The notes under the pieces are model-generated. The model did not search any database. It was not told the origin of the DNA and was given only the letters and a program-made list of their open reading frames with translations. 64,000 nt of DNA, from the NCBI RefSeq assembly GCF_003144315.1, contig NZ_MPDK01000006.1:1-64000 (forward strand). Direction: 5' to 3'. A program made the position numbers and the translations under genes. This stretch comes from Sulfoacidibacillus thermotolerans. GTDB taxonomy: Bacteria; Bacillota; Bacilli; Alicyclobacillales; SLC66. This document shows, one piece after another, positions 50,536 through 59,728 of the stretch (position 1 is its first letter; every line of letters begins with the position of its first letter).

Positions 50536-51003
50536 CTATGGGCGAAGCAATTTTTCGCGAATCTCTTTTAATTCACTGATCCCAGATTCGATCTTCTCTT
50601 TTTGCTCTAGAATAATCTGTAGATTTTCTTGTAAGCTGCTAATGCTCTTATCAATCTCATCGATCATGACAGACAATTCATCCGCACCAACCGTTTCAAT
50701 CCCAGATAACACTTTATACAGTTTCAATCCGGAAAGTGCAGCTGTCGTCGCTAGATTGGACGCTGCATACGCAACTCCCGGCGCTGCCGCACGCACACCC
50801 GCTCCCCCGATGCTCGCAAGCCAACTAACCGCTTTGCCAGTTCGTGAGCCACGGCGGCTTAAAAACGCCTGTAGATCTTCTTCCTTAACCAGGTATTTTC
50901 CACTCGAATCGTCTGCTTTAAGTTGCCCGGTGCGAATCCACCGACGCACGGACTCTTCTGAAACATTTAGGCGATACGCAATTTCATAAGTCGTAAATTC
51001 CAT
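50536..51003 (-). CDS. HTH (excisionase-like) protein with apolar middle and coiled coil
   Basis: The 155-residue protein begins with a MerR/HTH_17 type helix-turn-helix (TTYEIAYRLNVSEESVRRWIRTG, then LVKEEDLQAFL). An Ala/Gly-rich apolar stretch follows at about 58-95, and the last 45 residues form a coiled coil (MIDEIDKSISSLQENLQIIL). The mix of DNA-binding head, possible membrane or packing segment and coiled coil is unusual. A dyad surrounds its candidate -10 box, so it may regulate itself. Function unknown. Confidence 0.7.
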   Translation of the reverse strand: MEFTTYEIAYRLNVSEESVRRWIRTGQLKADDSSGKYLVKEEDLQAFLSRRGSRTGKAVSWLASIGGAGVRAAAPGVAYAASNLATTAALSGLKLYKVLSGIETVGADELSVMIDEIDKSISSLQENLQIILEQKEKIESGISELKEIREKLLRP

Positions 51004-51083
51004 TTGTGCAACACCCCTATGCGAAAATTTACGCAGCAGCGAGCTTTTTTAAAGAAGAGAATCGGTCTCCCTGTTCCGTCTAA

Positions 51084-51111
51084 CACACATTATACACCAC
51101 ATACATGTGTG
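51084..51111 (-). promoter_or_regulatory. candidate promoter with dyad before the HTH/coiled-coil gene
   Basis: A TATAAT box (minus strand, 51094-51089) is partly enclosed by the inverted repeat CACACAT (51084-51090) and ATGTGTG (51105-51111). No good -35 box stands at the right distance. The repeat is suitably placed for auto-repression by the HTH protein encoded 80 bases downstream. This is inference. Confidence 0.35.
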
Positions 51112-51135
51112 CGCATACGGGCGTGTGCACAGATT

Positions 51136-52866
51136 TCATTGTAAATATCGACTTACGCGTTCTTCTACTGCATATAACAAGCGTTGGCGCTTATCCTCTG
51201 CCTCTTTTTCAGACTCTGCACGAACACCGATGTACACTTTTAGCTTCGGCTCCGTACCAGACGGTCGTATGGCCACCCAATCTCCCGAGACAAATCGAAA
51301 CTTAACAACATCTGACGTAGGCAAATCCAATGAAGTCGCTTGTTTTGTCGCTACTTCTGTACAGACCAGGGAAAGGTAGTCTTCCAGAAATTCTAATTGA
51401 AATCCCTCTACTTGCAACCCCTGCTCCCGAAACTCACTCATCAAAGCCTGCATGCGCATTTGTCCATCAAGTCCCGAAAACTGATACCCAGCAAGATGGT
51501 CTTTAAAGAACCCAAATTGCTGGTACAGATTCTTCAGTCGCAAAAGCACACTGCCTTCTATACGTTTGCACGCAGCAGCCATATTCGCAATCGCGACAGC
51601 ACCCTGCACCCCGTCTTTATCACGAACAAACGGCAATAAGAGATACCCGACACTCTCTTCATACCCAAAGACAAAGGTGTGCTCGTTTGTCTTCTCATAC
51701 TGCGAAATTTTATCACCAATATATTTAAACCCTGTTAAAACCCGCTCAGTCGCCACGCCATAAGAGGCAGCCACCACTTCCCCAAAGGTAGAAGTAACAA
51801 TTGTCGTAATGGCAGTTTGTTTTATCCCTTGATCCACCTGTGCAGGGTGAACAGAAAACAAGTCATGCAACAACAATGCTCCAACTTCATTCCCAGTTAG
51901 CAAAGTATAAGATCCCTCATCCCCACGCACCATCATTCCTACTCGATCACAATCTGGATCTGTCGCGAGAATGATGTCCGCGTCCACCGCTTGCGCTACT
52001 GTAAGGGCTTCCGTAAACGCGACTTGCTCTTCTGGGTTTGGACTTTGCACATGAGTAAACGCTGCATCTAAGGACATCTGCGACTGCACAGGAATGACTT
52101 GCGAGAATCCAGCGAGGGCTAACGCTGTCGCAACAGGCTCCGCACCCGTACCGTGTAAGGGAGTATAAACAATTTTAAGCGCTGCTTTACTCTCTTTGGG
52201 TTCAACCTCAAAAAGAGGCGATAATTCGAGATAATAACGGGCTTCAAGCTCTGGCGAGATGTCGTGAATAAAAGGAGATTCCTCGACTTCTTGCAAAGTC
52301 ATAACAGGGATCGCAAACAAGTCTGAGATATGCTCCATCTCAGCGACAATTTGCTGCGCATCCGCCTCTAATATCTGCCCACCCTTGCTGTTGTAAACTT
52401 TATATCCATTATACACAGGGGGATTATGGCTTGCAGTCACCATGACACCACCCCCACAGTCGAGTTCACGAACCGCATAGGAAAGAAATGGTGTCGGACG
52501 TGCAGTTTGAAAGATATGAGCGTGAACCCCGCATGCAGCAAATACCCGAGCAGCCTCTTTTGCAAAGTGTTTTGAATTACGTCGACCATCATAGCCAATC
52601 GCCGCACTCCACTTTTGTTCTGGATGCGTTTTTTTTATCCACTGGGCGACCCCATAAGACGCCCTGCGCACCGTGTATCTATTCATGCGATTTGTGCCTG
52701 GTCCCATTTTTTCGCGCATGCCGCCTGTACCAAACTGCAAATTCTTTGCAAAGCTATCTAGCAATTCATCCTGTCGTTCCGATGCAATCAAAATCTCTAA
52801 TTGATTGCGCAAATCCGGATCTAATCTCTCATTTTGCATCCAGGCCATCCACAATGGCTCATTCAA
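51136..52866 (-). CDS. pgcA: phospho-sugar mutase (phosphoglucomutase type)
   Basis: The 576-residue alpha-D-phosphohexomutase interconverts glucose-1-phosphate and glucose-6-phosphate. The phosphoserine S146 lies in VTASHNPPVYNGYKV; the metal loop DPDCDRVG and the sugar-binding GYEESVGYLL are present, and the C-terminal phosphate loop reads RPSGTEPKLKVYIGV. Length fits the Bacillus PgcA type. GGGAGG lies about 12 bases before the ATG. It supplies precursors for cell-wall sugars and glycolipid anchors. Confidence 0.93.
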   Translation of the reverse strand: MNEPLWMAWMQNERLDPDLRNQLEILIASERQDELLDSFAKNLQFGTGGMREKMGPGTNRMNRYTVRRASYGVAQWIKKTHPEQKWSAAIGYDGRRNSKHFAKEAARVFAACGVHAHIFQTARPTPFLSYAVRELDCGGGVMVTASHNPPVYNGYKVYNSKGGQILEADAQQIVAEMEHISDLFAIPVMTLQEVEESPFIHDISPELEARYYLELSPLFEVEPKESKAALKIVYTPLHGTGAEPVATALALAGFSQVIPVQSQMSLDAAFTHVQSPNPEEQVAFTEALTVAQAVDADIILATDPDCDRVGMMVRGDEGSYTLLTGNEVGALLLHDLFSVHPAQVDQGIKQTAITTIVTSTFGEVVAASYGVATERVLTGFKYIGDKISQYEKTNEHTFVFGYEESVGYLLLPFVRDKDGVQGAVAIANMAAACKRIEGSVLLRLKNLYQQFGFFKDHLAGYQFSGLDGQMRMQALMSEFREQGLQVEGFQLEFLEDYLSLVCTEVATKQATSLDLPTSDVVKFRFVSGDWVAIRPSGTEPKLKVYIGVRAESEKEAEDKRQRLLYAVEERVSRYLQ

Positions 52867-52914
52867 AAAAAAAACCTCCCTACAAAGAGCCCGAGTTTCC
52901 CTTAAGCTGAGCTG

Positions 52915-54303
52915 TCAAGAAAAAAGCGGTGGGACGTGCAACGGAAATGCTTGCTCCAAGTAAGACCCGACTTGAAATAAGCGTGCTTCTGAAAATGGCG
53001 CACCAACAAGTTGAACGCCTATTGGCAAACCTTGTTCTGAATGCCCACACGGTAGAGATAAGGCAGGTAATCCTGACAGATTAAACGGATTAGTAAAACG
53101 CGTCAAGTTTGGACGAATCGCTTGCGGTTCCTCTCCTACGAGCACTTCATAATCACCAATCGGCGTGGCTGTAAAAGGAATCGTAGGTGTGATCAATACA
53201 TCGATCTGCAAGAACAGCTGTGTCATTGCTCGTCGAAAACGATCGCGAAATTCCATTGCCCGCGCATAATCGACAGCCGTATATTGTTGACCAGTCGCTA
53301 ATCGCTGCCGCACATCTTCCCCATACAATACGGCTGACTCTGCCAACCACTTTTCATGAACGAGTAGCGCTTCTGACGAGATAACAATCGCCTGATAGGT
53401 TGCCACTTCATAAATCATCGGAACATCAACCATTTCGAGCATTGCTCCCGCTTCCTCGCATAACTTTAGCACTGCACGTACACGTTGTTTCACTTGCTCG
53501 TCAGTCTGCGCAAAGAAAAAAGATTCGTCGTAACCAATCCGCAATCCGCGTAAAGAAGTTCCCAAAAGACGATCGTATTGCTCTTTTTCCCGTTGCACGG
53601 TCGAGGGATCCTCCACATCGTACCCTGCGATCAATTGTAAAAGTAACGCTGCATCGCGAATAGACCGCGTCATTGGACCAACGTGATCAAGAGAATAAGC
53701 GAGCGGGAGCACACCGCGTTTGCTGACCAATCCATAAGTTGGTTTTACCCCCACAACACCCGAACAAGCTGCTGGGATACGAATTGATCCCCCAGTATCT
53801 GTACCAAGGGCGGCTGGCGCTAAATCTGCAGCCACCGCCGCCGCGCTGCCTCCACTCGATCCTCCTGCAATGCGCATCAGATCCCAAGGATTATGAACAG
53901 CCCCATAATGCGGATTCTCCGTCGTAGTCCCATAAGCAAACTCATGTAAGTTTGTTTTCCCAAGCAGCAAAGCACCTGCATCCTTTAACCGCTTCCACAC
54001 CACGGCATCCTCTTGTGGAAAGGAATCCTGCAATACTTTTGAACCGGCTGTCGTGGGGGCTTCCCGTGTGAAAAATAAATCTTTGAGCGCGATGGGTATG
54101 CCCTGCAAAACCCCTTTTGCTTGCCCAGACGCCAATTGCTGATCCGCTGTTTTTGCCGCTTCCAGCACGTCATCTGCACATATTGTAATATATGCATTTA
54201 AGACCGGATCATAGGACGCAATGCGTTCTAAATAACGTTGTGTCACTTCAACACTTGAAAGTTTCTTTGCGTAGATCAGTGAACTCAATTCTGTCAGGTC
54301 CAT
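52915..54303 (-). CDS. amidase-signature family protein (GatA-like)
   Basis: The 462-residue hydrolase has the Ser-cisSer-Lys triad: K74 in IALKDLF, S149 in AGGSSGGSAA and nucleophile S173 in DTGGSIRIPA, with the same spacing as GatA. Unlike gatA, it is not beside gatC or gatB, and the C-terminal region is shorter. It may be a stand-alone amidase of unknown substrate, or a scattered GatA; the sequence alone does not decide. It lies between pgcA and lysC, all on the minus strand. Confidence 0.82.
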   Translation of the reverse strand: MDLTELSSLIYAKKLSSVEVTQRYLERIASYDPVLNAYITICADDVLEAAKTADQQLASGQAKGVLQGIPIALKDLFFTREAPTTAGSKVLQDSFPQEDAVVWKRLKDAGALLLGKTNLHEFAYGTTTENPHYGAVHNPWDLMRIAGGSSGGSAAAVAADLAPAALGTDTGGSIRIPAACSGVVGVKPTYGLVSKRGVLPLAYSLDHVGPMTRSIRDAALLLQLIAGYDVEDPSTVQREKEQYDRLLGTSLRGLRIGYDESFFFAQTDEQVKQRVRAVLKLCEEAGAMLEMVDVPMIYEVATYQAIVISSEALLVHEKWLAESAVLYGEDVRQRLATGQQYTAVDYARAMEFRDRFRRAMTQLFLQIDVLITPTIPFTATPIGDYEVLVGEEPQAIRPNLTRFTNPFNLSGLPALSLPCGHSEQGLPIGVQLVGAPFSEARLFQVGSYLEQAFPLHVPPLFS

Positions 54304-54405
54304 GCTCGTTTCAACCTCCCAGACTGTTATCAGCTGCTACAATGCATGGGGCCATATTCGAAATGATTACACTCCTATCATATCGCAATCCTCATGTTTC
54401 AACTA

Positions 54406-55611
54406 CTAAAGTTCAAACGCCTGATGTACCTGATTGACCGCTGCATGAAGATGACTCTTTGGAATGATACAAGAAACCTTAATTTCTGAAGTGCTCACCA
54501 TTTTCACATCTGCTTGGGCAGCCTCTAGTGCAGCAAACATTTGTGCGGCGACACCCGGATTTGTGATCATGCCTGCACCAACAATTGAAACTTTAGACAA
54601 TCCAAGTTCCTGTAAAACTTCGCGATATCCTAACAACGGCTGTAACTGTTCACAGATTTGAATTGCGCGTTCTACATCGGCTTCGGAGACTGTAAAAGAA
54701 ACATCCACTTCCCCCGTCTTTACGACACTCTGCACGATCACGTCCACATTCACTTGTTCTTTTGCGAGCGCAGTAAACATTTCGCTTAAATGTTGTTTCA
54801 TCGTCGGAATTCCGAGCACTGCGATACGAGCTACTTCTTTTTCCGTAGCTACACCTGTAACGATCCGCATTCCTTCCATTGTTTCCATATCCCGAATCAC
54901 CGTTCCCTCTGTTTGAGTAAAGCTCGATCGTACGACCAGTTGTACACCATGTTGTTTCGCTGTCTCGACGGCACGCGGATGAAGTACTTGCGAGCCAAGT
55001 GTTGCAAGTTCTAACATTTCTTCATAAGAAATCATAGACAGTTTTCGTGCCTTGGGTACTATTCTCGGATCTGCCGTATAGACACCTTCTACATCTGTAT
55101 AAATCTCGCACTGTTGTGCTTGCAACGCAGCGGCAACGGCCACCGCCGTCGTATCAGACCCTCCGCGCCCAAGCGTCGTAATCTCACCCTCGTGAATACC
55201 TTGAAACCCTGCAATAACAGGAACGATATCTGCTTCTAACAGCGCCAACAAACGCGTCGTGTCGATCGCCTCGATGCGCGCGGCGCCATGCACAGGTTCC
55301 GTGTAGATCCCTGCTTGCCAACCTGTCATCGATTGCGCTTGCACCCCTCGCTCCTGTAATGCCATCGCGACAAGCGCAATGGAAACTTGTTCGCCCGTGG
55401 CTAGTAAAGCGTCCATTTCGCGGCGATTCGGAACACGCGCGACTTTATTTGCGAGCGTCACAAGCTCATCTGTCGAATGCCCCATCGCTGACACAACAAC
55501 TGCTACGCGATCTCCTTTGCGCACGGTCGCCGCCACGCGATCAGCGACTGCGCCAATACGTTCTGGAGAACCCACAGAGGTCCCACCATACTTTTGCACA
55601 ATTACTGCCAT
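54406..55611 (-). CDS. lysC: aspartate kinase
   Basis: The 401-residue enzyme phosphorylates aspartate, the first step toward lysine, threonine and methionine. The kinase domain starts at once with VQKYGGTSVG and has GRGGSDTTAVAVAAAL and the EIYTDVEGVYTADP segment; two ACT domains at the C-terminus should bind the feedback inhibitor (ARIAVLGIPTMKQHL; LSKVSIVGAGMITNPG). The ATG at 55611 follows GGAGT. The 136-base leader is too short and unstructured for a lysine riboswitch. The single copy gives no clue as to the inhibitor. Confidence 0.94.
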   Translation of the reverse strand: MAVIVQKYGGTSVGSPERIGAVADRVAATVRKGDRVAVVVSAMGHSTDELVTLANKVARVPNRREMDALLATGEQVSIALVAMALQERGVQAQSMTGWQAGIYTEPVHGAARIEAIDTTRLLALLEADIVPVIAGFQGIHEGEITTLGRGGSDTTAVAVAAALQAQQCEIYTDVEGVYTADPRIVPKARKLSMISYEEMLELATLGSQVLHPRAVETAKQHGVQLVVRSSFTQTEGTVIRDMETMEGMRIVTGVATEKEVARIAVLGIPTMKQHLSEMFTALAKEQVNVDVIVQSVVKTGEVDVSFTVSEADVERAIQICEQLQPLLGYREVLQELGLSKVSIVGAGMITNPGVAAQMFAALEAAQADVKMVSTSEIKVSCIIPKSHLHAAVNQVHQAFEL

Positions 55612-55714
55612 GATTCCACTCCTATCTCTCTTGCATGGAACTGCATAGTTATGCAAAACATCCTATCATATTTTTATCTATACGCTAACCCAGTTTTTCA
55701 TTATAAAAAATAAC

Positions 55715-55737
55715 AGCAGGCCTCCATTCAGCCTGCT
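55715..55737 (-). terminator. terminator after the PspA gene
   Basis: A 7-bp stem AGCAGGC/GCCTGCT with a nine-base loop is followed on the minus strand by GTTATTTTTTA. It lies 11 bases after the PspA stop. Confidence 0.85.
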
Positions 55738-55747
55738 TGTCAGATCT

Positions 55748-56356
55748 CTACGGTTTCCTTTGTGTCTCTCGCAACAATCGATCAAATTCCTGATCGATCG
55801 ATTCTGTTACTTCGATTCGCGCTTCCGCTACTCGCGCTTCATCTTGAATCTGTTCCAACGCGTGGGATTTTGCATCATTTGCAAGTGTCAGAGCCGTTTG
55901 AATAGCAAGTGCGCCATTTGCCGCAGCGAGTCGCATCTGCGCTTCATCGCGCGCCTCGCGAAACGCTTGTACCTGCTCACTTAGCTCATTTTTAGCATCG
56001 CGCAATTGCTCAAGTTTGCGCCTGATCATTTGTTCTTGTTGGCTGGTTGCCGCAAATTTGTTTTTTACACTCTGGCGCTTTCGCAAATGTTCACGCGCGC
56101 GTGGTTCATCTCCTTGTTCAAGCGCCTCTTTCGCCTGTGTTTCATAATCGGCCATGCTCTCTTCTAAACGCTTCAATTCATGTTCTAAGCGTACTTGATA
56201 GGCGGCAACCTCCCCGATCAATCGCTTGACTTCCCCTACTTGAACGAGCATATCTTGAAACACTGCTTGCAACTGGTCACGTGGATCACTCTGCTGCAGA
56301 TTTCGCTCCTCCACACTTGCCTGCACAATTTTTGCCACCCGCTTAAATAATCCCAT
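55748..56356 (-). CDS. pspA: PspA/IM30-family membrane stress protein
   Basis: The 202-residue protein is almost wholly helical, beginning GLFKRVAKIVQASVEERNL, the amphipathic membrane-binding helix, followed by long coiled coils (LEHELKRLEESMADYETQAK and others). PspA proteins polymerise on stressed membranes and keep them sealed. The ATG at 56356 follows GGAGG. It is the last gene of a run with two YbjQ-type proteins and a small protein, an association that suggests envelope maintenance. Confidence 0.9.
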   Translation of the reverse strand: MGLFKRVAKIVQASVEERNLQQSDPRDQLQAVFQDMLVQVGEVKRLIGEVAAYQVRLEHELKRLEESMADYETQAKEALEQGDEPRAREHLRKRQSVKNKFAATSQQEQMIRRKLEQLRDAKNELSEQVQAFREARDEAQMRLAAANGALAIQTALTLANDAKSHALEQIQDEARVAEARIEVTESIDQEFDRLLRETQRKP

Positions 56357-56415
56357 CCCACACGCCTCCAAGTCCTGTAGTCAGAACCAGATGCCCATCT
56401 TACCCTATCACTTCA

Positions 56416-57231
56416 TCAATCATTTAATGAAAGTACAATTTGCGGCGTGGGAATGCTGTGATCACTTGACGTGGGGACAACCGCAGTTCCTACAGCAAAA
56501 AATTCAATAACATGACTTCCCCAGCCGTGACTCTTCTCATGCAAATGAACACCTACAATTCCTTCTGCCTTTGCACTATGCGCTTCCATCTGCATCCGCT
56601 CCATTGCAAGTTCTCGCGCATCGTATAACGCCTGTGTGTAATTGGTCATCTCACAATTTTGCCCAACTGTTCGCAAGAACTGACGGAATCCTTGATGGGC
56701 TACATGATATACACAACTTCCCATCACAAGCGAGAGTGGACGATACCCCGCGCGCAATAGCGCCCAAAAATCCTGTCCCGACAAGTCACTTGTAAAGGGC
56801 TTCCCATTTGCCATCCGATAATTCCCTTTTGTGCGTGCGGCGACTGCTGTTCCGATCGCGATGAATTCGGCGAGATCTTCCCCCCACTCATAGCGCCCTA
56901 CTTCCAACCTGACTCCAACAACACCATCCGCACCAAGCGCCTGTGCTTCTTCTTCCATACGCGACATCGCCAACTCGCGCGCATGGTACATCGCCTGACT
57001 GAGCACCTGAAGCTCTTCATTATTGCGGTAATTCGCTTGTTGAAACCCAATATGGTAAATAGAACTCCCCACTACCATCCCAATCGGCTCAAAGCCGGCT
57101 TCTCGCACAAGCAAAAATTCATTGACTGTCAAGTCACTTGTAAAAACACCACCTGGATGATTTGCATCACGCAATCCGGCAAGGCGCTCCAATGCATGTT
57201 TCGGTAAATCATTTAGCTGTTGATCTGCCAT
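56416..57231 (-). CDS. double-YbjQ-like (heavy-metal-binding domain) protein
   Basis: The 271-residue protein holds two copies of the YbjQ/UPF0145-like unit: FTSDLTVNEF ... GMVVGSSIYHIG ... LGADGVVGVR ... AIGTAV at about 30-130, and FTSDLSGQDF ... VMGSCVYHVA ... EGIVGVHL ... AVGTAV at about 147-255. Single YbjQ domains form pentameric rings; a tandem copy implies a pseudo-oligomer. The ATG at 57231 follows AGGAGGT. Exact function unknown. It is followed by pspA. Confidence 0.8.
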   Translation of the reverse strand: MADQQLNDLPKHALERLAGLRDANHPGGVFTSDLTVNEFLLVREAGFEPIGMVVGSSIYHIGFQQANYRNNEELQVLSQAMYHARELAMSRMEEEAQALGADGVVGVRLEVGRYEWGEDLAEFIAIGTAVAARTKGNYRMANGKPFTSDLSGQDFWALLRAGYRPLSLVMGSCVYHVAHQGFRQFLRTVGQNCEMTNYTQALYDARELAMERMQMEAHSAKAEGIVGVHLHEKSHGWGSHVIEFFAVGTAVVPTSSDHSIPTPQIVLSLND

Positions 57232-57261
57232 CGTTCGACCTCCTGCTCTCACAAGCATCAT

Positions 57262-58254
57262 TTATGAATTCAGATCAAATACGGGGGTGATCGCAATCCG
57301 CTTCGCGAACGAGGCATCAACTTGCAAAACAGCCGTCCCCAACATCACAACTTCAAGAATGTGATCCACAATCTCCTCACCTTCCTCCGTTGCGATTCCG
57401 CGCGCAACTTCTTCCACACGAAGCGTAAAATCGGCGCCTACAACCCCTGTTGCCCCGAGGCGCGCCATATCTTCTCGCATTTTCCTCGCCGCAAGATGGC
57501 GCGCTTGATATACCCCTTGTGTAAACCCTTGCATCTCTTGATTATACCAACTGTGTTCTTGTTGCAAATCATACCAATCCGTCTGCAAATAATAGACTGT
57601 TGCCCCTAAAGCTAATCCTACTGGCAACTGCCCTGCAGCAAGTAGACGAACAAAATCCTGGCCCGATACAGAACAGATCACGGGTACATCCGACTTTGGC
57701 AACCCGTCTACACGCACCGCAGTCCCATAACAAACAAACTCGATCAATCCGTCTTTGGGTTCATATCCTTTTTCATCCATTCGAAAGCCAACTACAGCAT
57801 TTGCCCCAAGCATCGCTGCTTCTTGCAACAAACGCGCAATTGCGCGCTCTCGACCTTCATACAGGGCGAGTGTAGGCGCCTGTAATTCCCGTGAAGCAGA
57901 GGAATATCCGCTAAAACCCGCATTCACGGGAATCTGCACATAACCAATTTGATAATATGAACTCCCCATCACTTGACCTACAGGTTGTAACTTATAGCGT
58001 TTCAATGACAGCCACTCGTTGACACTCAAGTCACTTGTCCAGGGGAGTTGGCCTTTGCCTTGACTCGTTAACCGTTCGATGACATTTGGTGGCAACTGTC
58101 CGCGCTCGAGTGCATCCAAAGAACGAGCTGCGCGTTCTAGGCCTTGCTGTCGTAATCGTTCTAGATCCAACTTAGGCGCAAGTGAAACCTGAGCAACCTC
58201 TGATTGCGCCCCTTTTTCCCGATCTTTACGTAAGCCAAATGGCCAACGGAACAT
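57262..58254 (-). CDS. double-YbjQ-like (heavy-metal-binding domain) protein, paralogue
   Basis: The 330-residue protein resembles the next gene. It has a charged N-terminal region (residues 1-70), then two YbjQ-like units: WTSDLSVNEW ... GQVMGSSYYQIG ... LGANAVVGFR ... YGTAV, and CSVSGQDF ... GLALGATVYYLQ ... LGATGVVGADF ... MLGTAV. The second unit has lost the His of YHI/YHV. It stands 30 bases before the paralogue, so the pair arose by duplication. Function unknown. Confidence 0.8.
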   Translation of the reverse strand: MFRWPFGLRKDREKGAQSEVAQVSLAPKLDLERLRQQGLERAARSLDALERGQLPPNVIERLTSQGKGQLPWTSDLSVNEWLSLKRYKLQPVGQVMGSSYYQIGYVQIPVNAGFSGYSSASRELQAPTLALYEGRERAIARLLQEAAMLGANAVVGFRMDEKGYEPKDGLIEFVCYGTAVRVDGLPKSDVPVICSVSGQDFVRLLAAGQLPVGLALGATVYYLQTDWYDLQQEHSWYNQEMQGFTQGVYQARHLAARKMREDMARLGATGVVGADFTLRVEEVARGIATEEGEEIVDHILEVVMLGTAVLQVDASFAKRIAITPVFDLNS

Positions 58255-58300
58255 CTACCCATCACCTCCAGCGAATCTTTGCAATGCCAATTCCCCTGTG

Positions 58301-58681
58301 TTAGAGCAAAAAATCCTCCAGTGTTTGCCGCGTCTCCTCGTGTTCATTTGCAAAGCGGCTTAGTGCCCGTGAGAGTTCATCGAGCCACTCCTTTAACGAC
58401 ATCACTTCGCTAGAAAGTGCAATTCCGCGCACGACCTTCGCTTTGCGAGCAAGAAAACGAGCGCCTTCGCGAGCCAATAAAAACGTATCCGACCCCAGCG
58501 AAAGTTCAATTTTTACGACATGATGCACTTTGCTAAACCATTTTCGATCGCGTGTCACCACAACCAAATCCGGAAGCGATCTTTCTAAGCGAGTCGCAAG
58601 TGCTTCAATATATGCGAGTTCATCTTCATGATTATGACGCCATGAAGCGGCGTTTAGATCAAACTGAAGATCGTCCTCCAT
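58301..58681 (-). CDS. hypothetical protein at the head of the YbjQ-PspA operon
   Basis: The 126-residue product has an alpha/beta pattern with a basic central part (VVVTRDRKWFSKVHHVVKIEL) and helical ends. No membrane segment and no recognised domain. It stands 46 bases before the first YbjQ-type gene on the same strand, and is probably the first gene of that operon. Function unknown. Confidence 0.6.
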   Translation of the reverse strand: MEDDLQFDLNAASWRHNHEDELAYIEALATRLERSLPDLVVVTRDRKWFSKVHHVVKIELSLGSDTFLLAREGARFLARKAKVVRGIALSSEVMSLKEWLDELSRALSRFANEHEETRQTLEDFLL

Positions 58682-58779
58682 CCCATCTCACCACCCCGAC
58701 TCCTGTGATATCTAATAGAAATTTCCACTTTGTAGAATAAAATCGCAGCGCCCCGAATCCAATATAGCGCAATTTTTAC

Positions 58780-59628
58780 TTAAGAGCTGGTATTTTTCGC
58801 CTCGATCTCCCTTAATAAGCGATGCTCCTCTTCTTCTTCTGCACGAAGTGAGAGTTCGCGTTCTTCTTTATCCAACCCCATAATATGTACTTTTTTCTCT
58901 ATATCATGTGTCAATTCTTGCAAAATCCCATACCCGTCAATTCCCACAATACTCGCGTCATCCTGTAACTTCTTAAGCATAGCATGCATAATAAAAAGTA
59001 AATCATCACGCATTTCGAGCAGACGGTCTCGCACTTCATGAGGCATTTCATCGCGTAAAGCGCCGATATAGTGTTCAGCAAATGCTTGATGGCGCGCTTC
59101 ATCCAAGATAATCCGCGTAGATAATTTTCCAAATAGCGTATCAGGAAACGTTTTGCGAAACGCGCCATAAAAATTTTTCGCAAATAAATCACTAATTAAG
59201 ATGCCAAAAAGCCAATCGAGTCGATTTTTTGATTTAAGTAAACGATAATGGTATCGGAACATTTCCCGCAAATCGCGCAATTCCAGTGGCTTACGCCCTA
59301 ATAAACGATATACCTTCGTCAACATTTCAAAATGCCGAGCTTCATCCAGCATAAATGTCGTGATATAGAGTTGAGCACTCGTTTCATGTGCTTGCACAAA
59401 ATGGGGCAGAATCGTCGAGGCACCGAGCATCGCAGTTTGCTCACCGAGGTATACGGGGGTCAAGACACGTGCAAATGCATTTGCTTCCGACTCATCCAGA
59501 TGAAACGGGATTTCCCAATCAAATTCACTGGAGGACCACTGGCCTTTTACCCCCTTATGGAAGAGCTGCAAGATCGGATCGTCTTCTTTTAGATCAGGAT
59601 AAATGCGCAACGTGACCGTCCCCCTCAC
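58780..59628 (-). CDS. ferritin-like diiron protein (R2-like oxidase/N-oxygenase type)
   Basis: The 282-residue, wholly helical protein carries two DEARH motifs (E96-x-x-H99 and E177-x-x-H180) plus E63 in LGEQTAML, matching the two-iron site of ribonucleotide-reductase-R2-like and AurF-like proteins; D147 may be the missing acidic ligand. The radical Tyr of R2 is not evident and no nrdA is nearby, so a ligand-oxidising or oxygen-protective role is more likely than nucleotide reduction. The charged tail (LRAEEEEEHRLLREIEAK) is extra. Function not established. Confidence 0.7.
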   Translation of the reverse strand: MRGTVTLRIYPDLKEDDPILQLFHKGVKGQWSSSEFDWEIPFHLDESEANAFARVLTPVYLGEQTAMLGASTILPHFVQAHETSAQLYITTFMLDEARHFEMLTKVYRLLGRKPLELRDLREMFRYHYRLLKSKNRLDWLFGILISDLFAKNFYGAFRKTFPDTLFGKLSTRIILDEARHQAFAEHYIGALRDEMPHEVRDRLLEMRDDLLFIMHAMLKKLQDDASIVGIDGYGILQELTHDIEKKVHIMGLDKEERELSLRAEEEEEHRLLREIEAKNTSS

Positions 59629-59728
59629 AGAATCTAAATCTTGTCATTTCATTGTACTCTGTGGACGGTTGACAAACAACATCGCCATAGAACAAAGTCC
59701 TTTGGGCACGTTGAAAGAATCATGAATT

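Noticed and set aside
52915-54303. Glutamyl-tRNA(Gln) amidotransferase subunit A
   Set aside because: The catalytic triad fits, but gatC and gatB are absent nearby and the protein is shorter; the general amidase call is safer.
55612-55747. Lysine riboswitch before lysC
   Set aside because: The gap is 136 bases and holds only the pspA terminator; it is too short and lacks the L-box pattern.
58780-59628. Ribonucleotide reductase beta subunit
   Set aside because: The iron motifs fit the wider ferritin-like group, but no radical tyrosine or neighbouring large subunit is seen, so the NrdB name was not used.
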